This document shows positions 44,905 to 54,323 of a stretch of DNA of 64,000 bases, piece after piece (within the stretch, counting starts at the first letter, position 1; every line of letters starts with the position of its first letter). Origin of the DNA: CAXXFQ01 sp963674475 (GTDB taxonomy: Bacteria; Planctomycetota; Planctomycetia; Pirellulales; Thermoguttaceae); NCBI GenBank assembly GCA_963674475.2, contig CAXXFQ010000009.1:1-64000 (forward strand), read 5' to 3'. Under the pieces are notes generated by a model. That model searched no databases. It was given only the letters and a program-made list of their open reading frames with translations, and was not told the origin of the DNA. A program made the translations under genes and the position numbers.

Positions 44905-46421
44905 TGTTTAGGCCGACGAAAAATCATGCGATCGGTTTTGGGCCAGCGATGCTTGGACTGATCGTCGGGATTACCCTGGGGCTGTCGAACCTGGCGTCGG
45001 CCGAGTTCCTCTTCGCCGAAATCCCCTTCGATGGGGTAAGCTTCGACCGACTGATGGGCCGGGATGCCTTGCCATTGCATCTCGAAAGGCTCCCGGATCT
45101 CGATTTCGTGGCTCAAACGGAAACCGGACAGGCGGGCCAACAGGCCGATATTCAGGCGGGGGCCGTGGAACTGGGGAAACTGATCCGGCGAATCGTCGGC
45201 CATCCGGCGGTGGTCGAGGTGGTGCGAAACTGGTCCGGCTCGTCGACGCTCCTGCAGCCCGCGCTGCTGCGACCGGCGATGGTCTCTCCTGCCTATGGGC
45301 GTCTGATCGCGATGGCGGCGATCGATCCGGATTCGGAGGACAGTGCGTCTGAAACGGCTGAAGAACCGGAGCGACCGGCTTTTACGCCCTTGTCGGAAGA
45401 ACTCAAAACGGTTCGCGGCCAATTGAGACGTACCGCGGCGGACGGGTATAAGCGGGTGCTCGATACAGGCAATCATACGGTGGCCGACATGTTGCAAGCC
45501 AGCATGACCTACGGCTGCGATACGGAAATGGTCAATCGAGGACGGCGGGTCAGCACATTCGGCGGGATCGGCTCCGACTACTTGTGCGGTGGCTATTCGC
45601 TTTTCCGTGAGGTCGACGGTCAACTGGTTCCACAGGTCGGTTACGGTACGCAAAGCTCGCCGGGGCAGTTTCTGGCCGTCTTGGGGTTTTCCCGTGTTCC
45701 GCACGACTATCCCGTGGAAGCGGGCCAAACGAAGGCCGACGTCCAAGCGATTGTCGACTACGAAAAACGGGCCTGCCGCCGCGAGGGGGATCAGTCGGGC
45801 CGCCTGATCGGATTGGCCCGGTATGTGCCGTCGAACGAGAGTTGGGAAAACGAGTCGGGCGAAACCTTTTCGGTGCCGCAACTGGTCCGGCAAGTCTTGT
45901 ATCAACCGGACGAATCGCTCGCCTACGGCGGGACCTGGCGACTGCTGGCGTTGAGCTATGCGTTGAAGCGTCGCCAAATTTGTGACGAGCCGGTCAACGG
46001 GATTTACGCGAAGGTCGACACGTATATGAAGCGGTTCCAGGACCATGCCCTGTCGCTGCAAAACAAGGACGGCACCTGGCACCGATCGTTCTTCGAGTAT
46101 CGCGGCAACGGCGGTTCGCCGACCGACCAGCTTTACTCGACCGGTCATATACTGCGTTGGTTAGTCTACTCGTTGCCCGAGGAGCGACTTCGTGATCCGG
46201 AAATGGTCCAGTCGGTTCGAGCATTGATCCGACTCTTGCCGAACACGAATAACCTGTCGGACGCCTCTTCCCGAGAGATCGACGCCCGGTTTGCCGCCTT
46301 GAGCGCCCTAGTGCTTTACGACCAGCGGGTCTTCCGCCCCCATGACGAAGCAGAGGCGACCGAAAAATCTTCCGAACCGTCGGGGAAAGAATTGGCCGGA
46401 AAAGCCGTCGTGGCCAGGTAG
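44904..46421 (+). CDS. Exported protein, possible alpha/alpha-toroid fold
   Basis: The protein is 505 residues. The ATG shares a base with the previous stop (TAATG), so the two are translationally coupled. A signal peptide ends near LASA. After a spacer with acidic residues, segments such as HTVADMLQASMTYG, GGTWRLLALSYAL, LSLQNKDGTWHRSFF and YSTGHILRWLVYSLP resemble the helical-hairpin repeats of prenyltransferase/terpene-cyclase-like toroids. I cannot assign a reaction. It most likely works with the Gly/Asp repeat protein outside the cytoplasm. Confidence 0.75.
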   Translation: MFRPTKNHAIGFGPAMLGLIVGITLGLSNLASAEFLFAEIPFDGVSFDRLMGRDALPLHLERLPDLDFVAQTETGQAGQQADIQAGAVELGKLIRRIVGHPAVVEVVRNWSGSSTLLQPALLRPAMVSPAYGRLIAMAAIDPDSEDSASETAEEPERPAFTPLSEELKTVRGQLRRTAADGYKRVLDTGNHTVADMLQASMTYGCDTEMVNRGRRVSTFGGIGSDYLCGGYSLFREVDGQLVPQVGYGTQSSPGQFLAVLGFSRVPHDYPVEAGQTKADVQAIVDYEKRACRREGDQSGRLIGLARYVPSNESWENESGETFSVPQLVRQVLYQPDESLAYGGTWRLLALSYALKRRQICDEPVNGIYAKVDTYMKRFQDHALSLQNKDGTWHRSFFEYRGNGGSPTDQLYSTGHILRWLVYSLPEERLRDPEMVQSVRALIRLLPNTNNLSDASSREIDARFAALSALVLYDQRVFRPHDEAEATEKSSEPSGKELAGKAVVAR

Positions 46422-46544
46422 GGTAACGGGCCGCTAGAAAGGGTGGGGGCAATTGACAGGTCCCCCGTGCCGGTTAGGATAATATGCAGGCCGATTAAAA
46501 CACGCGCGAGGCGGGAAGACGCCAACGACCCCCCCGTAATACGC

Positions 46545-46645
46545 ATTCCAATTTGAAATTGCACGTCCATCCGTGAGGAAAATGGCGTGTTTTCCCGAAG
46601 GGTAAACGCGCGGTACCACGCAATTTCAAACGGGAATTGGTATGA
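46545..46645. repeat. attccaattt / cccgaaggg repeat region, copy 2
   Basis: attccaatttgaaat (46545-46559) with an inverted partner gcaatttc..ggaattgg near 46618-46641 encloses a hairpin with a cccgaaggg core (46586-46613). Related blocks occur at 31526-31600 and, in part, 6373-6387. It lies in the 570-base gap before thiC; I see no thiamine riboswitch there. Confidence 0.45.
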
Positions 46646-46991
46646 AGGGTGGTCTCGGGACACCCTGAAATCGGGCTTCAATGCCGAGGTTTTTGGTGTC
46701 CGGCGAATTTTGAGGTGTCGTTCGTCCCGATGGTTTCGCTCCAGCTCGGTCTGTCGTAACCCTTTTGCCCCCTGGTATCCTATTCCGGCATTTCTTCTTC
46801 CGGTCTCGATGCCCCGCGGCTTGTGTGACGTTTCAGACCTTCGCCTCCGCGATTGACTTTCCCCTTTCCGGGCGCCGTCGCAATCGTATTCTCGGTTGAG
46901 AGAAATAGGAAAAAGTGCCTCTGCGTTTGCCGCCCCCCGACCCGTTACCGATTTTTACGTATTTGTTTCTCCAGAGAGGAGCCTTTCGAAG

Positions 46992-48311
46992 TTGAAGACC
47001 CAGATCCAGCAGGCCCGTCAAGGGATTATCACGCCCGAAATGGAAACAGTCGCTCACGACGAGTACCTCGACCCGCAAGTCGTCCGCGACGAGGTGGGCC
47101 ACGGTCGCATGGTGATTCCGGCCAACCGGGTCCATCTCGAAAAAGGGCTCCATCCGATCGGCATTGGCCAGGCGGCGCGGACGAAGATCAACGCCAATCT
47201 GGGCAACTCGGCCATGACCAGCGACATGCACTGCGAGATGGCCAAGCTCCGCTGCGCGATCCAATACGGGGCCGACACGGTCATGGACCTCTCGACCGGC
47301 GAGGAAATCGACGCGATCCGCTGCCGGATGGTCGACGGTTCAGCAGTGCCTCTCGGAACGGTCCCGCTTTACGAGGTGGTCGAGACGCTCGACGACATCG
47401 CCGACATGAAGCCGTCCAACTTTCTCGACGTGATCGAAAAGCAGGCCCAACAAGGGGTCGACTACATGACGATCCACTGCGGCCTGTTGCGCGATCATGT
47501 GCCGATGGCCCAAAAGCGGTTGGCCGGGATCGTCAGTCGAGGCGGGTCGCTGATCGCCAAGTGGATGACCGTTCACAAAAAGGAAAACCCGTTTTACGAG
47601 CACTTCGACGCGATTTGTGAAATCTTGCGTCAGTACGACGTGACCTGGAGTCTGGGGGACGGGCTGCGTCCCGGAGCGATCGCCGACGCGTCGGACGAAG
47701 CCCAGTTGGCCGAGCTGAAGGTGTTGGGCGAACTGACCACCCGGTCCTGGGAGCAAGGTTGCCAGGTCATGATCGAGGGGCCCGGCCATGTGCCGATGGA
47801 CCAGATCAAGCAGAACCTTAAGTGGCAGAAAGAGTGGTGCCACGACGCCCCGTTCTATCTATTGGGGCCGCTGGTGACCGACATCGCGCCGGGTTACGAC
47901 CATATCACCAGCGCGATCGGCGGCGCGATGGCCGCGATGTACGGCGCGTCGATGCTCTGTTATGTCACGCCGCGCGAGCATTTGGGCCTGCCAACCCTTG
48001 ACGACGTTCGTGACGGGGTGATCTCGCACAAAATCGCCGCCCACGCGGCCGACTTGGCCCGGCATCGTCCCAAGGTGCAGGAACGAGACGACGCCTTAAG
48101 CCGCGCCCGTTTCGCCTTCGATTGGGAGGAACAGTTCCGACTGTCGCTCGATCCGGAAAAGGCCCGCGCCATGCGTGAAGAGGCCCTTCGGATTGCCGAG
48201 AAACCGCGTGACGAGGACTCGGAGTACTGCACGATGTGTGGCCCGAAGTTTTGCTCGATGCGGAATATGCAAGAGATAAAAAAGTTGAGCGAATCGGCCG
48301 AAAACGAGTAA
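46992..48311 (+). CDS. thiC: Phosphomethylpyrimidine synthase ThiC
   Basis: The protein is 439 residues from a TTG at 46992 with GAGAGGAG about 10 bases upstream. The frame continues upstream to 46896, but without family similarity. ThiC converts aminoimidazole ribotide to the pyrimidine of thiamine by radical SAM chemistry. Motifs: NLGNSAMTSDMHCEMAKL, ADTVMDLSTG, TIHCGLLRDHV, SRGGSLIAKWM, EGPGHVPMDQI and, near the end, CTMCGPKFC (C-x2-C-x4-C), which binds the cluster. No other thi gene is adjacent. Confidence 0.95.
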   Translation: MKTQIQQARQGIITPEMETVAHDEYLDPQVVRDEVGHGRMVIPANRVHLEKGLHPIGIGQAARTKINANLGNSAMTSDMHCEMAKLRCAIQYGADTVMDLSTGEEIDAIRCRMVDGSAVPLGTVPLYEVVETLDDIADMKPSNFLDVIEKQAQQGVDYMTIHCGLLRDHVPMAQKRLAGIVSRGGSLIAKWMTVHKKENPFYEHFDAICEILRQYDVTWSLGDGLRPGAIADASDEAQLAELKVLGELTTRSWEQGCQVMIEGPGHVPMDQIKQNLKWQKEWCHDAPFYLLGPLVTDIAPGYDHITSAIGGAMAAMYGASMLCYVTPREHLGLPTLDDVRDGVISHKIAAHAADLARHRPKVQERDDALSRARFAFDWEEQFRLSLDPEKARAMREEALRIAEKPRDEDSEYCTMCGPKFCSMRNMQEIKKLSESAENE

Positions 48312-48372
48312 CCGTCATCTTTTCTGATCATTAAAAAGAGCGTTGGCGTTTTGACGCGCCCCCCGGGGGGAA

Positions 48373-50634
48373 TTATTCGGGCCCCAACGGTTCGTCGCCC
48401 AACGCTTGACCGTGGTGGATCGCCCCTTGGAGTTGTTCCTCATCGGTCTCGCCATGTTGGAGACGATAGAACCAGCCGAACACGACGATGGCCAAAAGGG
48501 TCGTCACGATCACGACCGGCGTCTGGTAACTGTAACCGCCGTCGGCCGTGTCGACCAGGGAGGCGAACCAACGGTGCCGGGCCAACAGCTCCGGCGTGAC
48601 CAACGTCGTCATCAGGGCCAGGCCGTTGTGGGTCATGTGATAGGCGATCGTCGTCAACAGGCTGCCCGACTGGATGGCCAAGTAACCCAAGACCAGACCG
48701 ACCATCATCGTCATGATCGACTGTTGGACGATCGTGTGGGTCATGCCGAAGAAGATCGCGCTTAGGGCGATCGCCTGCCACTTGTGGCCCGAATGGCGGA
48801 ATCCGCTGAGCAAGAAGCCGCGGAAGGCCAGCTCTTCACAGATCGCCGGAGTGACGGCCGCCAAGAGAAACAGTTGCCAAAACGACGGGACGCTGGCGAT
48901 CAACCCTTGAAGCGCCTGGGCTTCCGGGCCAATCGGATAGAGCCGGGCGATCAGCGCTTGGATGGCAAACGCCAGCGGATGCAAAAGCGCGGCCAGCAAG
49001 ATGGCCATCGGGACCGTTTTCCAAGCGACACGCCACGCGGGCCGATTCAACAACAGGGTCTTCGCCGGTCGGGTCGTCAGCAAGAAGGTCAAAATCAGGA
49101 TCGGGGCGACAATCACGCCGAGTTGGGTCACCATCACCGTCCGGACCAGCCCGCCAAATCCTTCGGGGACCGGCATCGTCAGGCCGAGAAAGAACATGGC
49201 GACCAGGATCAGTGCCCCGGCCAGAAACGCGGCGCCGACCTTCGGGGTCGGTTGTCGGTCACGGACCATATGACGTAACCAGAGCCCCAGATCGTTCCGT
49301 TCGTTTTCGGAAAACAGGACCGATTCTCGATTGAACTGGTCGACCGCCCATCGGATCGAAAAGAAGCAACAGACCACTGTTACGCCAAGGACCGGAACGG
49401 CGTATTTCAACAAGACCGCGTATTGGCCTTCCACCGCGCTGCGCAGCCAGAGGCACAGGTTCGTGATCGGGATCAGGCTGAAACCGAGGTTCATCTCCAC
49501 ACTGGGGATCATCGGCAAGATGGCCAACGGCATCACGATCAGCAACAGCGGCATCAGGTAGTACTGACCCTCTTTCGAGCTGCGTGCCATCGCGGCCAGC
49601 GCCAGGCACAACGCGCCGAACAGGGCCGAGACCGGAACCAAGACGACCAGAAGCCACCCGACCGCCGCCAACGGCACCGGCCCGATACCGGGCATCTGTT
49701 TCATCAAAAACAGACCGGTGATCCCGATGCTGATGAGATTTAAAATGACGGTCGCCATACTGAAGAGCATGACCGTCAGCAGTTTTCCGACCACGATCTC
49801 GCTTCGCAACGCCGGACTGCACAGGAGCGTTTCGAGCGTCCCCCGTTCCTTTTCCCCCGCGCAAAGATCGATCGCCGGGTAGAACGCGCCGGTCAGCGCC
49901 CAGAGCAAGAGCATCACGGGCAACAGCTTGGCCCAAATCGCCATGCCACGTGTGCCGGCCGCTTCGGCCAGGTCGTCGCCTTGAATTTCGAACGGCAGGG
50001 CCGCTTCGGGAGCCAGTCCGACGGCCGCCAGGTTGCGTTTTCCGATCGCTTTATTCCAACTATGCAGCACCCTTTGCAATCGGCTGAAAGTGATCTGCGA
50101 TTTTTCGTTTGAGGTGGTGTAGATAACTTCGGGTCTCGGGATCGACGGAAGGGTTTCCGGCCCAACGGCCTCCTCCCCTTTGCGTACTTCGAGGACCCCC
50201 GACTCCGACACGAGTCGAAATCGGTCCAACTCGTCGGCAAAATTCGACGGGAACCAGATGGCCGCGTCGAATTGTCCCGTGCGGACCGCCTCACGCGCCT
50301 TTTCGAGCGGATCTTCCGGTGCCGGGGTCCAGAGGTCGGAACCCTGGTTGTAAAACGTCAAGTTGAGCAGGTCGGCCGCTTGCGGCTTGGAAAATAACGT
50401 CGGCGAGAACCGGTCGTTTTCAAACAACGGTGGCGACTCAGGCAGGTTCAACGCGCCGAGGACCAAGACCGAGGTCGGTTTCTCCCGCAAAAACTGGGCG
50501 ATCTGAAAATAGACCATCCCCAGAAGCGGGTACATCAACATCGGCAAGACGGCGATCATGAACAGCGTCCGCCGGTCGCGCAGCTGGTCGCGAATCTCGC
50601 GCAGGAAAATCAGTTTCGTGTTGGCCCACCTCAT
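48373..50634 (-). CDS. ABC-2 permease fused to a CPBP intramembrane protease
   Basis: The protein is 753 residues. Residues 1 to about 400 form a NatB/ABC-2 type permease (KLIFLREIRDQLRDRRTLFMIAVLPMLMYPLLGM, a long extracytoplasmic loop, then CAGEKERGTLETLLCSPALRSEIVVGKLL and several helices). Residues of about 530-730 form a CPBP (Abi) domain: CEELAFRGFLLSGFRH, AIFFGMTHTIVQQ and TIAYHMTHNGLAL carry the Glu-Glu-x3-Arg and His motifs. It overlaps its ATPase gene by ATGA. The pair probably exports a substrate or removes toxic Na+ or peptides; the protease may process it. Confidence 0.9.
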   Translation of the reverse strand: MRWANTKLIFLREIRDQLRDRRTLFMIAVLPMLMYPLLGMVYFQIAQFLREKPTSVLVLGALNLPESPPLFENDRFSPTLFSKPQAADLLNLTFYNQGSDLWTPAPEDPLEKAREAVRTGQFDAAIWFPSNFADELDRFRLVSESGVLEVRKGEEAVGPETLPSIPRPEVIYTTSNEKSQITFSRLQRVLHSWNKAIGKRNLAAVGLAPEAALPFEIQGDDLAEAAGTRGMAIWAKLLPVMLLLWALTGAFYPAIDLCAGEKERGTLETLLCSPALRSEIVVGKLLTVMLFSMATVILNLISIGITGLFLMKQMPGIGPVPLAAVGWLLVVLVPVSALFGALCLALAAMARSSKEGQYYLMPLLLIVMPLAILPMIPSVEMNLGFSLIPITNLCLWLRSAVEGQYAVLLKYAVPVLGVTVVCCFFSIRWAVDQFNRESVLFSENERNDLGLWLRHMVRDRQPTPKVGAAFLAGALILVAMFFLGLTMPVPEGFGGLVRTVMVTQLGVIVAPILILTFLLTTRPAKTLLLNRPAWRVAWKTVPMAILLAALLHPLAFAIQALIARLYPIGPEAQALQGLIASVPSFWQLFLLAAVTPAICEELAFRGFLLSGFRHSGHKWQAIALSAIFFGMTHTIVQQSIMTMMVGLVLGYLAIQSGSLLTTIAYHMTHNGLALMTTLVTPELLARHRWFASLVDTADGGYSYQTPVVIVTTLLAIVVFGWFYRLQHGETDEEQLQGAIHHGQALGDEPLGPE

Positions 50635-51440
50635 GATAAACCCCCTTCGCTCGAAAGGGGTTTATCAGTCGAGATCGGTGCGTCGGGTACCCGGGCCAAC
50701 GCTTCGTCGTGGCGCGAGATGAGTCCAAAGAAAAGCTCTTCCAGATCGTCTTCGCCGTGACGCTGGTACAGTTCGGGCAAGGTCCCTTCGGTGAGGATCT
50801 TTCCGCGATGGACGATCGCCACCCGGTCACACAGCCGTTGGACCTCGCTCATGATGTGGGTCGAGAACAGGATACATTTCCCGTGTTCGCGAAGTTCGAG
50901 TACCGCATCCAACAACGCGCGGGCCACCAGGACGTCGAGCCCGGCGGTCGCCTCGTCGAAGATCAATACCGGCGGGTCGTGAACAATTGCCCGAGCGATC
51001 GAGACCTTTTGTCGCATCCCGGTCGACAGTTTTCCGCCGAGCCGGTCGCGAATGTCGTTCATCGCCAGCCGGTCGAACAGGTTTTCCATCCGCCCGTGCA
51101 ACTCGTCCCCTTCCAGACCGTGGAGCCGACCGAAGCATTCGACCATCTCCCAGGCGGTCATCCGATCGTAGATGGCCGTGTTGGCCGAGATAAAACCGAT
51201 CTCACGCCGAACCTGAGGTGCCTGCGTCAGAACATCGTACCCGTTGATCGACGCCTGACCGCCGGTCGGCTGCAAGACGGTGCTGAGCATCCGAAGCGTC
51301 GTCGTTTTGCCCGCGCCGTTAGGCCCTAAAAGTCCATAGATCTGCCCCGGCTTGGCATGGAAACTGATCCGGTCGACGGCGACAAAATGGCCGCGACGCA
51401 AATCGGCGTAATGTTTCACCAGTCCGTTGACGCGGATCAT
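50631..51440 (-). CDS. ABC transporter ATP-binding protein, NatA-like
   Basis: The protein is 269 residues. GLLGPNGAGKTTTLRMLSTVL is Walker A. LSTGMRQKVSIARAIVHDPPVLIFDEATAGLD holds the signature and Walker B. The H-loop is FSTHIMSE. It energises the fused permease encoded 4 bases into its own stop. The sequence resembles NatA of Na+ efflux systems most, but substrate assignment from sequence is unsafe. Confidence 0.92.
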   Translation of the reverse strand: MIRVNGLVKHYADLRRGHFVAVDRISFHAKPGQIYGLLGPNGAGKTTTLRMLSTVLQPTGGQASINGYDVLTQAPQVRREIGFISANTAIYDRMTAWEMVECFGRLHGLEGDELHGRMENLFDRLAMNDIRDRLGGKLSTGMRQKVSIARAIVHDPPVLIFDEATAGLDVLVARALLDAVLELREHGKCILFSTHIMSEVQRLCDRVAIVHRGKILTEGTLPELYQRHGEDDLEELFFGLISRHDEALARVPDAPISTDKPLSSEGGLS

Positions 51441-51594
51441 ACGGGTCGTTCGCCTTATAAGAGGAAGAGGAAAACGGGCGACAGCACGCGGGCGAAAGCA
51501 GCGAGAACTGGTTTCTCAACTGATTTGGGGGGACCCCCTTTTGAGCCAGGAACCAAGTTCTAGACCCTATACCGAATCTTAGCTTACGTTCCCC

Positions 51595-52683
51595 TCAAAC
51601 CCAAGTGCCCGGTCGATCGATCGGACGATAAAAGACGTCCCGACACTGCGGGTCGTAACCGGCTTGACGGATAGCCAGCCGCAGACGGTCCTCGGTCGTG
51701 CGGAAACGGGTGCCGGCCGACGCGACGACGTTCTCCTCGATCATGAGGCTACCCATATCGTTGGCGCCGAATCGAAGACTCAATTGGCCAACCCTTAAGC
51801 CCTGCGTAACCCAACTGGCTTGAATATTCGGAACGTTATCGAGAAACAGACGGGCGACGGCCAGCGTCTTGAGATATTCAAACGAACCAATTTTTTTGAG
51901 ATGGGCCAGCCGGGTATGTTTCGGCTGCAACGTCCACGCGATAAACGCGGTAAACCCGCCGGTCTCGTCTTGGAGCTGTCGAATCCGATCGAGGTGTTCG
52001 ACCCGCTCGGCCAGCATTTCGACATGACCGAACATCATGGTGGCCGAGCCGCGTCCGTCGATCCGGTGCCATTGCCGACACACTTCCAGCCACTGGTCGG
52101 TCATTGCCTTTTTCGGGCTGACCTCTTGCCGGACCCGGTCGACCAGGATCTCGGCCCCACCGCCGGGCAACGAGCCCAGTCCCGCGTCGCGCAATCGGAT
52201 CAATACGTCGACGATCGGAAGTTTTTCCTGTTCAGCGAGGTAAAAAATCTCCGACGGGCTGAGGCCGTGGATGTTGACCGTCGGAAAGTTTTCGCGAATC
52301 GACCGAAGCAGCGATTCATACCAGGTCAAAGGCAGATCAGGCCGCATTCCGCCTTGCAGGAGGATCTGGTTCCCGCCGAGGTCGACCGTGTTTTGGATCT
52401 TTTCGAACAGTTCCGCTTCGGTCAGAAGATAGCCTTCTTCGTGACCGGGCGGGCGTGAGAAGGCGCAGAACCGGCAGCCGGTCGTACAGACGTTGGAGAA
52501 GTTGATATTGCAGTCGATGTTGTACGTTCGGTACGGCTCGGGGTGGAGTCGTCGCGAGACCCGATCGGCCGCTTCGGCCAACCGGGGCAGGTCGGTCGAT
52601 TCCAACAGTACGACCGCGTCGACCGGTTGGAGGCGGTTGCCGTTGAGTGTTTTTTGTAAGATAGATTCGACCGATTGAGTCAC
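51595..52683 (-). CDS. mqnC: Cyclic dehypoxanthinyl futalosine synthase MqnC
   Basis: The protein is 362 residues. Radical SAM enzyme of the futalosine menaquinone pathway, cyclising dehypoxanthinyl futalosine. NINFSNVCTTGCRFCAF gives the C-x3-C-x2-C cluster site. LLQGGMRPDLPLTWYESLLRSIRENFPTVNIHGLSPSEI and GLGSLPGGGAEILVDRVR are characteristic of MqnC. mqnA is the next gene upstream, on the same strand, 510 bases away with a hairpin-array repeat between. Confidence 0.95.
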   Translation of the reverse strand: MTQSVESILQKTLNGNRLQPVDAVVLLESTDLPRLAEAADRVSRRLHPEPYRTYNIDCNINFSNVCTTGCRFCAFSRPPGHEEGYLLTEAELFEKIQNTVDLGGNQILLQGGMRPDLPLTWYESLLRSIRENFPTVNIHGLSPSEIFYLAEQEKLPIVDVLIRLRDAGLGSLPGGGAEILVDRVRQEVSPKKAMTDQWLEVCRQWHRIDGRGSATMMFGHVEMLAERVEHLDRIRQLQDETGGFTAFIAWTLQPKHTRLAHLKKIGSFEYLKTLAVARLFLDNVPNIQASWVTQGLRVGQLSLRFGANDMGSLMIEENVVASAGTRFRTTEDRLRLAIRQAGYDPQCRDVFYRPIDRPGTWV

Positions 52684-52737
52684 AGTACCATCCTAAAAAA
52701 AGATGAACACAAGAAGAAAACAAAGAAGAACAAAACA

Positions 52738-52857
52738 AAAGAGGGATTGCGAAGCAAGCCCGGTCCAAAAAGTTTTTGAAGGGGTCTTAGGGGAAACCAT
52801 TTCCAAAATGTTTTTCTTAATAATAAAAACAGGTGACGGCAAAGCCGTCACTCCTTT
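52738..52857 (+). repeat. Hairpin-array repeat, pair A, forward copy (degraded)
   Basis: gggattgcgaagcaagccc stem, ccaaaaagtttttg, then a worn third stem (ggggaaacc..), then a perfect gtgacggc/gccgtcac hairpin at 52833-52851. Confidence 0.7.
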
Positions 52858-52913
52858 TTCCCTTTGCTTCACCCCAGGTTATTTCCCGTGTGTCAACACC
52901 AGTGCCCCACGAA

Positions 52914-52961
52914 AACGGCGCTAGTTAGCGGTGTTAATTAAACGGCGCTAGTTAGCGGTGT
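52914..52961 (+). repeat. Tandem 21-base direct repeat in the pair A spacer
   Basis: The sequence aacggcgctagttagcggtg plus t occurs at 52914-52934 and again, identical, at 52941-52961, with 6 bases between. A related cggt/gcgg block with tagcacc lies near 21090. Confidence 0.6.
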
Positions 52962-53042
52962 GGAAGCACCAAGGAAAGCGTTTTTTAAAAGTTTCCCCCT
53001 GATTTTCAAATACAATTGGTTGGTCCAAAAAGAAAAGAAGAA

Positions 53043-53166
53043 ATAAGGAACGACGGCTGTGCCGTCGCCTGTATTTTTTTGAATGAGGAAAACCATTTTG
53101 AAAATAGGTTTTCCTCAAACTCCTTTCCAAAAACTTTTTGGACCGGGCTTGCTTCGCAATCCCTCT
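53043..53166 (-). repeat. Hairpin-array repeat, pair A, inverted copy
   Basis: cgacggc/gccgtcg at 53051-53067, gaggaaaacc/ggttttcctc (10 bp, 53085-53116), ccaaaaactttttgg at 53127-53141, then a ggcttgc/gcaatcc stem with one wobble. Confidence 0.8.
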
Positions 53167-53193
53167 GTTTTTTACGTTTTTTATTCTCTTTTC

Positions 53194-53997
53194 CTACCCC
53201 TCACCAAGCAACCCCAGCTCCGCGGCCATTTCGGCAAACCGCTTCAACCCGGCCCGTTGGCGATCGCCGAATTGGAACGTCAAATAATCACGCAAGTATT
53301 CCAAACAGACCGTCTCGGGGATTTTTAAACTCGCGGCCGCGTCATGGGCGATCGTGTCGAACCGCCCGATCCCCTCGTCCCGCGCGGCGGCGAACGCCCG
53401 GCCCAGCCGATCGAGATCCGGCACCTCGGCCCGAGCCACCCACATCGCAAACACCATCGGCAACCCGGTCAACCGCTTCCAATGCTCGCCCAAGTCCCAA
53501 ACCTCGACGAACGGTTTTCCTTGGGACTCGATCGGTTCGATCGTGGCGATCGGTTCGATCGCCCGGTCACCAATCATGAGGACCGCGTCGGCGTCGCACT
53601 GGTCGATCGTCTGGCCCAACGGGAACGGGACGTAGGTCGGCCGTGTCGGGCAAACGGCGTCTAAGAGAATCTTGGTCAACGCGGCACTCGTCCGGGACCC
53701 TTCGTCCAACGCGACCGTTTTGAGTTCATCCGGCAGACAACGCAGGTAAAGGCGAACGCTCAAGACCGGTCCGTCGCAGGCGATACACGCGTCGGAGACG
53801 ATTTCATACTGGTCGGCCCGTTCGAGGTACGCCATCACGGGAATCAATGCGACGTCAAGGCGACCGTCGGCCAGCGCATCGGCCAAGCGGCTCGGGTAGT
53901 CGGTCACGATCCGAGCGTCGGGCAGATGGTCCGCGAGCGTGACGACCAACGGCTTGGCGTTCAGATAGGTGACGGCACCGACGTTCAGTTTCGACAT
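53194..53997 (-). CDS. mqnA: Chorismate dehydratase MqnA
   Basis: The protein is 267 residues from the ATG at 53997, where the family sequence begins (MSKLNVGAVTYLNAKPLV). The frame runs 23 codons further upstream without homology-like features. SRLADALADGRLDVALIPVMAYL, VALDEGSRTSAALTKILL and ADAVLMIGDRAIE are typical of this periplasmic-binding-like fold. It makes 3-enolpyruvoylbenzoate from chorismate, the first step of the futalosine pathway. With mqnC it indicates menaquinone synthesis by that route. Confidence 0.93.
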   Translation of the reverse strand: MSKLNVGAVTYLNAKPLVVTLADHLPDARIVTDYPSRLADALADGRLDVALIPVMAYLERADQYEIVSDACIACDGPVLSVRLYLRCLPDELKTVALDEGSRTSAALTKILLDAVCPTRPTYVPFPLGQTIDQCDADAVLMIGDRAIEPIATIEPIESQGKPFVEVWDLGEHWKRLTGLPMVFAMWVARAEVPDLDRLGRAFAAARDEGIGRFDTIAHDAAASLKIPETVCLEYLRDYLTFQFGDRQRAGLKRFAEMAAELGLLGEG

Positions 53998-54323
53998 TTT
54001 TTGCGGTTTCTTTTTTTGGAGGACAGTCTTTTTCGGAAACTCGACTGCCGGTTCTAACGGCTGCATCGCCTTTGCGGGGTTCAGTCGACTCCCAAACCGT
54101 TTAATATACCACCGCCCGTCCGAGCTCGAAACCGGCTTGCGAGACGTTTTCGGAGCCCCTCGCTAGAGCGTCGTTTTTCGACGACTTTTGCCACTTCTTC
54201 GCTCTGGCTTGTCCTTATTTGGAAAACCTTGAGCGGTCTCGACGGAGACAAGTTTGACCATCCCCTCTGGAGAACGTAGATTTTCGATAGAAAACGGCCT
54301 GGAAAAAAGGGCCCGATCCTTCA
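53998..54323. other. 326-base divergent spacer, no gene seen
   Basis: Lies between mqnA and the ATPase gene. A short gtcgtttttcgacgac hairpin occurs near 54172. No clear promoter boxes. Confidence 0.4.

Noticed and set aside
46896..46991. An N-terminal extension of ThiC from the ATG at 46896
   Set aside because: The added 32 residues do not resemble ThiC, and a GAGAGGAG site points to the TTG at 46992.
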